The translations under genes and the position numbers were made by a program. 25,152 nt of DNA, from the NCBI GenBank assembly GCA_958403205.1, contig CATXWM010000030.1:1-25152 (forward strand). Reading direction: 5' to 3'. A model generated the notes under the pieces. That model had not been told where the DNA came from. It did no database searches and saw only the letters and a list, made by a program, of their open reading frames with translations. Source of the DNA: an uncultured Collinsella sp. (GTDB lineage Bacteria; Actinomycetota; Coriobacteriia; Coriobacteriales; Coriobacteriaceae). This document shows positions 17,964-23,718 of the stretch, piece after piece (the first letter of the stretch is position 1; every line of letters starts with the position of its first letter).

Positions 17964-17991
17964 ATATTACCCCGCTCGCCGCCCGAGTCAA
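17964..17991 (-). promoter_or_regulatory. Promoter of rplM-rpsI
   Basis: On the minus strand TTGACT (17986-17991) is followed after 16 bases by TAATAT (17964-17969). The distance to the rplM start gives a leader of about 60 bases. This is one of the clearest sigma-70-type promoters in the window. Confidence 0.65.
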
Positions 17992-18051
17992 CAGGAATTT
18001 TGGCTCTGACCAGAGTTTCTGCACATGTCGTCCATGCCCGGTGCCTTCACG

Positions 18052-18107
18052 AGACAGGACCCAGAGATCCCTCGGCGTGCGAATGGTCCTCTGGGTCCCT
18101 GTCTTTT
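18052..18107 (+). terminator. Terminator-like hairpin pointing rightward with no matching gene
   Basis: AGACAGG-ACCCAGAG (18052-18066) pairs with CTCTGGGT-(C bulge)-CCTGTCT (18089-18104) and is followed by TTTTGTCGCC on the plus strand. Both neighbouring genes run leftward. On the minus strand no T-run follows, so it is a poor terminator for the patatin gene. It could end a small plus-strand RNA started somewhere in 17900-18050. Confidence 0.4.
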
Positions 18108-18131
18108 GTCGCCTTTTGTGGGTCGGTCGTC

Positions 18132-19010
18132 TTAACGCTCAACGAACTCCTGTATTTCCGCAAGCAGGCGCTTTGCCTCTCGGCGGCCTTGAATATACAA
18201 GTCGAGCAATTTGGCCGTGTCGTGCTCCACATGGCCGACCTCGACCGGTTTTTGCGGAGCCACAATCAGGGCACGGCCCTCGCGCTCGTACTTCCAAAGG
18301 TGCATGCGCTGGACGTTATAGCGGTCGTGGCGCGTCTCGATGGCCTCGAGCAGATAGGGATAGTCGCCATAGCGCGCACGCGCGGCCGGCATAAACTCGT
18401 AGGGCGCCTTTTCGTACGAGCGGTCCTGCGTAAGCACGACAACCGCGCGATCGTATCCGGCCTCTTCCAGCACGTGCTCGACAGGCACCGAATCCGCCAC
18501 ACCGCCGTCGACGTACTTGTGACCATCAATCTCGACCGGCGGCGTCACCAGCGGCAACGAGGTCGACGCACGCACGCAATCGATATCGAGCATGGCGTTT
18601 TTGACGGGCAGGTAGGCAGCGGTGCCAAATAACATGTCCGTCGCGACAGCATACATTTCGATGGGGCTCGCGTCGAAGGTCTCGTTATCGAAGGGGTCTA
18701 GGCGATCCTGCACGTCGTTGAAAATAAAGTCGTAGCCGACGATGGAGCCCGTGGACGCAAACGATGCGGCACCCATGTAGCGGCTGTCGTTGCAGAAAGC
18801 CAGGTTGATGCGGTTGGCACGGCCGATCTGGTGCGACTTGTAGTTCACGCCGTTGAGGGCACCGGCCGATACGCCATATACCGCCGGAATCTCGACGCCG
18901 GCCTCCATGAGAACGTCGAGCACGCCTGCGGTAAATTGCCCGCGGAAGCTGCCACCCTCCAAAACGAGCGCGACCTTGCCAGCATTTTTCGCCTTATCTT
19001 CTGCAGTCAT
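18132..19010 (-). CDS. Patatin-like phospholipase / lipid hydrolase
   Basis: A 292-residue patatin-fold serine hydrolase, probably cytoplasmic, related to bacterial RssA/YjjU-type proteins; the true substrate (phospholipid or other acyl ester) is unknown. The oxyanion loop LEGGSFRG is at 17-24, the nucleophile elbow YGVSAG at 45-50 (S48), and the catalytic Asp in VDGGVADS (D168). All parts of the Ser-Asp dyad are present, so it should be active. No signal peptide or membrane segment is seen. ATG 19010 follows AGGAGG by five bases. It stands alone between rplM and the repeat region next to ssrA, without a clear terminator on its own strand. Confidence 0.92.
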   Translation of the reverse strand: MTAEDKAKNAGKVALVLEGGSFRGQFTAGVLDVLMEAGVEIPAVYGVSAGALNGVNYKSHQIGRANRINLAFCNDSRYMGAASFASTGSIVGYDFIFNDVQDRLDPFDNETFDASPIEMYAVATDMLFGTAAYLPVKNAMLDIDCVRASTSLPLVTPPVEIDGHKYVDGGVADSVPVEHVLEEAGYDRAVVVLTQDRSYEKAPYEFMPAARARYGDYPYLLEAIETRHDRYNVQRMHLWKYEREGRALIVAPQKPVEVGHVEHDTAKLLDLYIQGRREAKRLLAEIQEFVER

Positions 19011-19071
19011 GGTGACCTCCTGCCGTTGCGTTTTGGCTTTCTTCTACCCAGTTTTACGGAGGAGAGCGCGC

Positions 19072-19319
19072 TAGATTTTGGAGTTGAGAGGGCGGGACGG
19101 TCGGCGGGAAAGCGCGTCCCGGTCTCAGAACAAATTCCGGGTCGCAGTTTCCGCTGAGCCCGCCATCCGGAAAATGAATCCCATTCCGAGCGTAAATTCC
19201 GGGATGTGGTTTCCGCTTGAGGCATCATCCGGAAACTATATCCCAGTCTGAGCGCGGATTCCGGGACGCGCCTTCCGCCTGGGCTGCCATTGGGAATGCG
19301 TGTCCCAGCCTGCGTTGCC
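19072..19319. repeat. Tandem array of a 62-bp hairpin-forming repeat
   Basis: Units start at 19134, 19196 and 19258, each 62 bases long and beginning ATTCCGGG. A degenerate unit at 19072-19133 precedes them. Each unit can fold: GGGA...TTTCCG then CGGAAA...TCCC in the third, GGGAC...TTCC then GGAA...GTCCC in the last, and GGGAC...GTCCC in the first. The outer pairs change together between units (T-A in one, C-G in others), which supports a real folded structure. The period is not a multiple of three and no frame stays open sensibly, so it is non-coding. It lies upstream of the patatin gene, ending about 60 bases before its start. Confidence 0.8.
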
Positions 19320-19339
19320 AAAGCGTTTTCTTTACGCCC

Positions 19340-19579
19340 GCGCCCTGCACAGAGTTCGATTCTCCGCGGTGCGGGGCATCCGTTGATGCGGGGCACGGCA
19401 GGCTGAAATTCGATAACATCGCATCTATATAGGGTCGGGGCTTTGCGCGGAGAATCCGCGTATTCGCTTCGCAAATACGCACCGGCTTCGGCCGCCTGCC
19501 GGCGCCCTCGCCCGCTCGCTACAAACGCTTCGCGTTTGCTTAACGCTCGCGCCCTGCATAGAGTTCGATTCTCCGCGGT
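19340..19579. repeat. Fragments copying the tmRNA 3' end, with a 31-bp direct repeat
   Basis: A 31-base sequence starting GCGCCCTGCA is repeated at 19340-19370 and 19549-19579 with one difference. It contains GAGTTCGATTCTCCGCG, identical over 17 bases to the T-arm region of ssrA but in inverted orientation relative to it. A third piece, GCGCGGAGAATC (19445-19456), matches ssrA in the same orientation. The space between holds several small hairpins, such as CAAACGC-TTC-GCGTTTG. Scars of integration at ssrA or a repeat family derived from it are possible. No integrase gene is present. Confidence 0.65.
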
Positions 19580-19591
19580 ATCTGTAAGTAA

Positions 19592-19626
19592 TAAAAAGGC
19601 AGGTAGAGACACTTCTCTACCTGCCT
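19592..19626 (-). terminator. Rho-independent terminator of ssrA
   Basis: On the minus strand AGGCAGGTAGAGA and TCTCTACCTGCCT form a perfect 13-pair stem with a four-base loop, followed by TTTTATTAC. TTACTTA and TAAGTAA can extend the stem outward. It begins nine bases past the tmRNA 3' end. Confidence 0.93.
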
Positions 19627-19634
19627 GTTACTTA

Positions 19635-19998
19635 TGGTGGAGGCGCGGAGAATCGAACTCCGGTCCACGAAAGCCCCCTGATTGGCATCTCCAAGCTCAG
19701 TCGCTGGTTTTGTCTCGGACGCTTTGCGCGCAGCGACACGCTCGCGGCATCCCAACCGGTTCGGTCTTAACCCGCGCCATACCGATTACGTGCGCGGGAG
19801 CATTCCCCTAAAATGACGTCGCGCCGGTGTCGGGGAAATCACCGGGTTGACGCGCCGCTATAAACTAAGCAGCGAGAGCCATAGGCTCAAAAGAAGAGTT
19901 GTTGTCAATTCAATTTGACGGTACCCCTGTTTAACGAGGCGAGGAGACCTCGGCTTGCTTCCTCTCTCAGAGCTATCGTGTCGAAACCAGTCGCCCCC
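19635..19998 (-). ncRNA. ssrA: Transfer-messenger RNA (tmRNA)
   Basis: tmRNA rescues stalled ribosomes by acting first as alanyl-tRNA and then as a short mRNA that adds a degradation tag. The 5' end GGGGGCGACTGGTTTCGACA (minus strand, from 19998) is the conserved tmRNA start. Its first seven bases pair with CGCCTCC at 19639-19645 to form the acceptor stem, and CCA is encoded at 19635-19637. The T-arm is CGGAG-TTCGATT-CTCCG at 19646-19662. The tag frame ends at TAG (19865-19867) and reads DNNSSFEPMALAA, closing with the usual ALAA degron. The exact resume codon was not settled, so a residue may precede. The one-piece length of 364 bases is normal. Confidence 0.95.
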
Positions 19999-20068
19999 GA
20001 ATGTCGGGAAAGTCTGGATGGTATCGGGCCTGCAAACACCCGATAACCGTCGACTTTTCAAGGAACAT

Positions 20069-20084
20069 GCGGGGCGAGCCCCGC
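20069..20084. repeat. Short perfect hairpin upstream of ssrA
   Basis: GCGGGGC-GA-GCCCCGC sits about 70 bases upstream of the mature tmRNA 5' end, in the gap between ssrA and the divergent small gene. No T-run follows on either strand. It may lie in the ssrA precursor or its control region. Confidence 0.3.
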
Positions 20085-20237
20085 TTGTGGAGTGTTATCT
20101 TACCACGTTCTGAAAGCGGACAGCTGTTCTATGCACGAGCTGTGAAGACCCCAATGTGCGCCGCACTTCGCACTTTTGCTACCGATCGCGTCACGTATAT
20201 TTTCGCCAAGCAAAATTGACCCATCGAAAGGACCGTT

Positions 20238-20672
20238 ATGGATACCAAGCAGCAACTCGTCAATGCCCTCGCAGGCCTGGGCTCAACCATTACCGAAGCT
20301 ATGGATGTCATCGAGGGCTTTGTCCCCTGCGGACATCCCGCCCTCACGGTATCGAACGCACTCGTCGCGCTGGACGCTGACGATGATGCGGCTCTCGCCC
20401 AGCAGCTTGAGACCGTCGAGGGCTTTATCGACCACGTGAGTGAGAACCGCGGCGTGGCCGCCTACCACGGCATCGAGGTCGAGCTCGCGGGTCCCAAAGC
20501 CGATCTGCTCGCAGCAATCCGCGAGGTGGGCGCCCTTATGCAGACCGCAGGCGTCAAGAACACCCAGGTCAACGAGTGGGTCTACCGCAGTCTGGCAGCA
20601 CTCGACAGCTCCGAAGAAAAGGCAGCCGAGCAGCTCGCAGAAAGTCACGCCATCAAAGCTGCACTTATCTAA
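20238..20672 (+). CDS. Small uncharacterised acidic helical protein
   Basis: A 144-residue protein I cannot assign to a family. It is rich in Ala, Glu, Asp and Leu, has no signal peptide or membrane segment, and is predicted to be mostly helical. It contains one cysteine, in FVPCGHP near residue 31. Segments such as ALAQQLETVEGFIDHV and EEKAAEQLAESHAIKAAL look amphipathic. Codon use matches the genuine genes, and ATG 20238 follows AAAGGA with five bases between, so it is very likely expressed. A -10-like TATATT lies near 20197 but has no good -35 partner. It is divergent from ssrA and convergent with the metal ATPase, sharing the terminator just past its stop. A function is not proposed. Confidence 0.8.
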   Translation: MDTKQQLVNALAGLGSTITEAMDVIEGFVPCGHPALTVSNALVALDADDDAALAQQLETVEGFIDHVSENRGVAAYHGIEVELAGPKADLLAAIREVGALMQTAGVKNTQVNEWVYRSLAALDSSEEKAAEQLAESHAIKAALI

Positions 20673-20717
20673 AAAGGCCTGCACCCTGGCGGCTGCGGTG
20701 CCGCCAGGGTGCAGGCC
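20671..20717 (-). terminator. Rho-independent terminator of the metal-ATPase operon
   Basis: GGCCTGCACCCTGGCGGC and its exact complement form an 18-pair perfect stem with a six-base loop. On the minus strand TTTTT follows directly. It lies 19 bases past the ATPase stop and one to two bases from the convergent gene's stop, so it may also limit read-through from the plus strand. Confidence 0.92.
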
Positions 20718-20736
20718 ATATACTCAATCGAAAACG

Positions 20737-22812
20737 CTAGCGCAGATATGCCTTCGCGTTGCCCAAGCTGTAGGCAATCGTCGAGCCATTGTGCAGCAGC
20801 GACGACGTCTGCGGGGTAATCGCGCCGGTAATGCCCAGCGCCAGGAGCGCTGAGTTGGTGAGCATCACCTTAGAGTAGGAGCTCGTCAGACGATCAATGA
20901 GGCCCTGGCTCATGCGGCGCAGGCGCACGATCGCGGCCAGATCCGTATCGGTCAGGATGATATCGGCGACCTCCTTGGCGATGTCGCTTCCGCCGCCCAT
21001 GGCCAGCCCCACGTCGGCCAAACCGAGCGCCGGCGAATCGTTGACGCCGTCGCCCACCATGGCAACGTGGCGCCCCTCGCGCTTAATCCGCTCCACATAG
21101 GCGTACTTGTCCTCGGGCAGCAACTCGGCCTTATACTCGTCGACACCTGCCTCGCGAGCAATGCGCTCGGCCGTGCGCTCCGAGTCGCCCGTGAGCATAA
21201 CCACGTGTTTAACGCCCAACGCATGCAGGTCGGCGATGGCCTCACGGACCCCGGGCTTAAGCGGGTCCTCGATACCAAGCACGCCCACAACGGTGCCGTC
21301 GACCGCCAGATACAGCGGCGACAGGCCCTGCATCTGGGACTCGATGCGCTCCTTAATGTCGGACTCGAGCTGCGCGCCCTCGTCCTCGAATACAAAGTGC
21401 GCCGAGCCGATAATCGCGCGACGCCCCTCAATGGACGAGGCAATGCCGTGCGCCACGATGTACTCGACCGCGGCATGGCGTTCGCGGTGCTCGAGCCCGC
21501 GTTCGCGGGCGGCGTTGACCACGGCACGCGCCACCGGATGCGGGAAATGCTCCTCCAGGCATGCGGAAAGGCGCAGAACCTCGTCCTCACTCCAGCCATC
21601 GGTCGTGAGCACGCAAGCCAGGCGCGGCTGCGCCTCGGTGAGCGTGCCGGTCTTATCAAACACAATAGTGTCGGCCTTGGCAAACGACTCAAAGTACTTG
21701 GCGCCCTTGACCATTACGCCCATCTTGGCAGCGTCGCTCATGGCAGTCATGACGGCGACGGAACCCGTGAGTTTGAGTGCGCACGAGTAGTCGACCATCA
21801 GCGCCGCTGAGGTCTTGATGAGGCTGCGCGTGGTGAGCGCAACCAGGCCCGCGAGCAGGAAGTTCCATGGGACGATCTTGTTGGCGAGGTCCTCCATGTG
21901 CGACTGACCCTCGGACTTGAGCGAGTCGGCCGTCTGCACGAGCGAGACGATCGAGCGGAGCTTGGTCTGAGCCGTGTTGGCGCGCACACGCACCAAGATG
22001 CCGCCATCTTCCACAACGGTGCCGGCGAACACGTCGTCGCCCACGCTGCGCTCGACGGCCAGCGGTTCGCCGGTCAGGGTCGCCTGGTTGACCATAGCGC
22101 TCCCCTGCTCGACCACGCCGTCGATACAGATAGACATGCCGGTGCGCACGGCGACCAAATCGCCGGGTTCAAGCTCGGTGGCGGCAACGCTTACCTCGGT
22201 GTCGCCGACGACCTTTTGCGCCTTGTCGGGCACATCGAGCAGCGAGTTGATGAGTTCGTTTTCGCTCATGGCGCGGGTGTAGTCCTCGAGCAGCTCACCC
22301 ACGTTGAGCAGGAACATCGTCTGGCCCGCGGTGTCGACATCACGTTTGACGAACGAAATGCCGATGGCCGAAGCGTCAAGCACAGGAACGGTTAGGCGCG
22401 GCTGCGCCAGCTCATGAAGGGCAGCGCGCAAAAATGCCATGTAACCGGCCACGACAAACACCGCACGCAGAGGCGTCGGCAAGAACCAGCGGCGCGCGTA
22501 GTGGGCGCCGATAAGTGTGGCAAGATCCATGACGAGCTTGTGCTTGCGTGGCTCAAGCTGCATCACGTAACCCGTCTTTGCGTCGGCAATGGCCTGAGCA
22601 TCGAGCGCACACAAGGCGTCGAGCACGCCCGCACGACACTGCTCATCATATTCGAGCGCCATCTGGCCAATACGGCCGTAAACGCGCACCTTGTGCACGC
22701 CGTCGATGTCGCCGCTGAGCTTAAGAAGCGCATCGAGATCACTCTCTGGCACAGGACCCGCCAATTGAAGACGGGTCCTGCCGGGGATCTCGCTAATAAT
22801 CGAGAATCTCAT
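20737..22812 (-). CDS. P1B-type heavy-metal-transporting ATPase with an atypical membrane motif
   Basis: A 691-residue membrane cation pump. Residues 1-75 (MRFSIISEIPGRTRLQL...) resemble an HMA-like domain without a CxxC metal site. The ATPase core is complete: TLTGEP at 245-250 (actuator), DKTGTLT at 386-392 with the phosphorylated Asp D386, the P1B-specific His-Pro in EEHFPHPVA at 420-428, and GDGVNDSPAL at 587-596. The transmembrane metal motif, normally CPC, reads DYSCALKL at 341-348, so one cysteine and the proline are missing. The tail has SSLLHNGSTIAYSLGNAKAY. Metal specificity cannot be read from this; Zn, Mn, Fe or another ion is possible. ATG 22812 lies 18 bases past the small upstream gene, with only a weak ribosome site, suggesting coupling. 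Confidence 0.93.
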   Translation of the reverse strand: MRFSIISEIPGRTRLQLAGPVPESDLDALLKLSGDIDGVHKVRVYGRIGQMALEYDEQCRAGVLDALCALDAQAIADAKTGYVMQLEPRKHKLVMDLATLIGAHYARRWFLPTPLRAVFVVAGYMAFLRAALHELAQPRLTVPVLDASAIGISFVKRDVDTAGQTMFLLNVGELLEDYTRAMSENELINSLLDVPDKAQKVVGDTEVSVAATELEPGDLVAVRTGMSICIDGVVEQGSAMVNQATLTGEPLAVERSVGDDVFAGTVVEDGGILVRVRANTAQTKLRSIVSLVQTADSLKSEGQSHMEDLANKIVPWNFLLAGLVALTTRSLIKTSAALMVDYSCALKLTGSVAVMTAMSDAAKMGVMVKGAKYFESFAKADTIVFDKTGTLTEAQPRLACVLTTDGWSEDEVLRLSACLEEHFPHPVARAVVNAARERGLEHRERHAAVEYIVAHGIASSIEGRRAIIGSAHFVFEDEGAQLESDIKERIESQMQGLSPLYLAVDGTVVGVLGIEDPLKPGVREAIADLHALGVKHVVMLTGDSERTAERIAREAGVDEYKAELLPEDKYAYVERIKREGRHVAMVGDGVNDSPALGLADVGLAMGGGSDIAKEVADIILTDTDLAAIVRLRRMSQGLIDRLTSSYSKVMLTNSALLALGITGAITPQTSSLLHNGSTIAYSLGNAKAYLR

Positions 22813-22830
22813 AGTTTGTGCCTGGGAGCG

Positions 22831-23076
22831 TTACTCTGCTGCCTCGTCAGCAGCGGCCTCGCTCTGGGTGATGTAGGCCGCCTCGGCAACCATGTCGTCG
22901 ACATTAGCCTTGGCCTGCTCGACCATGTCCTGGTAGCCGTTCTTGATGCGCATGCCGCACGCGATACCCTGCACGCAGGCATTCTTGACCGGAGCGCTGG
23001 TAAGCAGCTTGATGCCGGCCGTGCCAAGCAGAAAACCGCCACCGACAAGCAGGGTATTGAACGTCGACTTCTTCAT
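22831..23076 (-). CDS. Small membrane protein paired with the metal ATPase (DUF6110-like)
   Basis: An 81-residue protein with one hydrophobic segment near the N-terminus (TLLVGGGFLLGTAGIKLLTS, about 6-25), a lysine-rich opening, then a segment with two cysteines (NACVQGIACGMRIKNG) and an acidic Ala/Glu tail. The pattern KxxxxTLLxGGGxxxGTxGxKxLTSxxxKxxxV resembles the DUF6110 family, which I recall next to P-type ATPases in anaerobic Gram-positives; family assignment is from memory, not a search. ATG 23076 has AGGGAG upstream; the longer frame to 23136 does not. First gene of the operon under the promoter at 23164-23192. It probably assists or regulates the pump. Confidence 0.75.
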   Translation of the reverse strand: MKKSTFNTLLVGGGFLLGTAGIKLLTSAPVKNACVQGIACGMRIKNGYQDMVEQAKANVDDMVAEAAYITQSEAAADEAAE

Positions 23077-23160
23077 GATGTCTCTCCCTTTTGCCGCATT
23101 GGACGCGGCACGGTGCCTCAGCACCCGAGTAAACAAGTTTGCTCGAGCACACTTTTGGAA

Positions 23161-23192
23161 AATAGTTTAGTTTATCTAACTATTGAGGTCAA
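23161..23192 (-). promoter_or_regulatory. Promoter and overlapping dyad operator of the metal-ATPase operon
   Basis: On the minus strand TTGACC (23187-23192), a 17-base spacer and TAAACT (23164-23169) form a good sigma-70 promoter. The spacer and -10 box are covered by an imperfect palindrome at 23161-23184: AATAGTT-T-AG and CTAACTATT around TTTAT. The TTAG/CTAA halves recall sites of DtxR/MntR-family metal repressors, though the spacing is not the classical iron box. Placement over the promoter of a metal pump supports control by a metal sensor; no regulator gene is nearby. Confidence 0.6.
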
Positions 23193-23307
23193 CAAAGGTT
23201 AACTTTTTGGAAATCTTAAGATGCGGAGCAGCCGGCTTCTGGCGATCCGCCCGCCGCGATGTACATCCGTGACGCCAAAGAGGAAGCCCTCCCCTCTCCA
23301 GCAAATT

Positions 23308-23486
23308 GAAGGTGAATGGTTTTCCGCGAAGTAAACGAGCAAAATTGGACCCCCGAAGCATCCATATTTTTCGCAGCAAAACCACAGGAAGCACTCGACA
23401 AAACCGCAGGAAACCGAGCCAGAAAAGTGTTGATGTTTCAGGAGTCCAAAATAGGTCGTTCACTTCGCGGATAAGTATTCACCTTC
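23308..23486. repeat. Imperfect foldback element with 64-base arms
   Basis: Arms 23308-23371 and 23423-23486 align as reverse complements without gaps at 50 of 64 positions. Both start GAAGGTGAAT and share TCCGCGAAGT and TTGGAC. The 51-base centre holds a 14-base direct repeat CAAAACC(A/G)CAGGAA at 23377 and 23399. No transposase is inside. Both strands carry short open frames, as expected from a folded repeat; they lack coding bias. This looks like a non-autonomous mobile or palindromic repeat, or a folded RNA. It sits between the metal-operon promoter and gatB. Confidence 0.75.
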
Positions 23487-23579
23487 GTTTTCAACATCCA
23501 TAAAGAATGAGGGCGCCAACGGCGCGCCTATTCACCAAATTCAATTCAGCCCACCTGACCCGAACGGCCGAGTCGTCAC

Positions 23580-23715
23580 GGAACCGAGGGGCCGGGCGCA
23601 GGGCCTTGCCTCTCAATGAGTTCCGCACGAACAGGAGGCGCCAGCAGCGCCTCCGTCGTGAGTCAGGACTGTCCGAAATTGAGAGGCAAGGCCCTGCGCC
23701 CGGCCCCTCGGTTCC
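23580..23715 (-). repeat. Long-stem hairpin element, copy B (conserved core, variable stem)
   Basis: Arms 23580-23617 and 23678-23715 are exact reverse complements over 38 bases. Read on the minus strand, the 60-base interior has TCGGACAGTCCTGACTC, then an inner hairpin with arms GGAGGCGC and GCGCCTCC (plus CACGA/TCGTG), then TCGTGCGGAACTC. The 17- and 13-base strands are identical to copy A; both stems differ in sequence. It starts three bases past the gatB stop codon and is oriented with gatB. No T-run follows, so it is not a standard terminator. Confidence 0.85.
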
Positions 23716-23718
23716 CGT

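Noticed and set aside
17493..18632. 379-codon plus-strand frame across rplM and the patatin gene
   Set aside because: Antisense to two recognised genes and running through the rplM promoter; no motifs.
19072..19319. CRISPR array
   Set aside because: The 62-base units are contiguous and diverged along their whole length, with no alternation of identical repeats and unique spacers, and no cas genes.
19340..19579. tRNA genes, suggested by two T-arm-like TTCGATT loops on the plus strand
   Set aside because: Only the T-arm portion is present, with a mismatch in the stem. No acceptor, anticodon or D-arm sequences precede it.
19007..19612. 201-codon minus-strand frame through the repeat region
   Set aside because: It runs across 62-bp tandem repeats whose period is not a multiple of three and across tmRNA-derived fragments; no coding bias or family.
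23176..23503. Short open frames on both strands (95 and 65 codons)
   Set aside because: Both lie across the foldback element and the metal-operon promoter, overlap each other and lack coding bias; by-products of the repeat.
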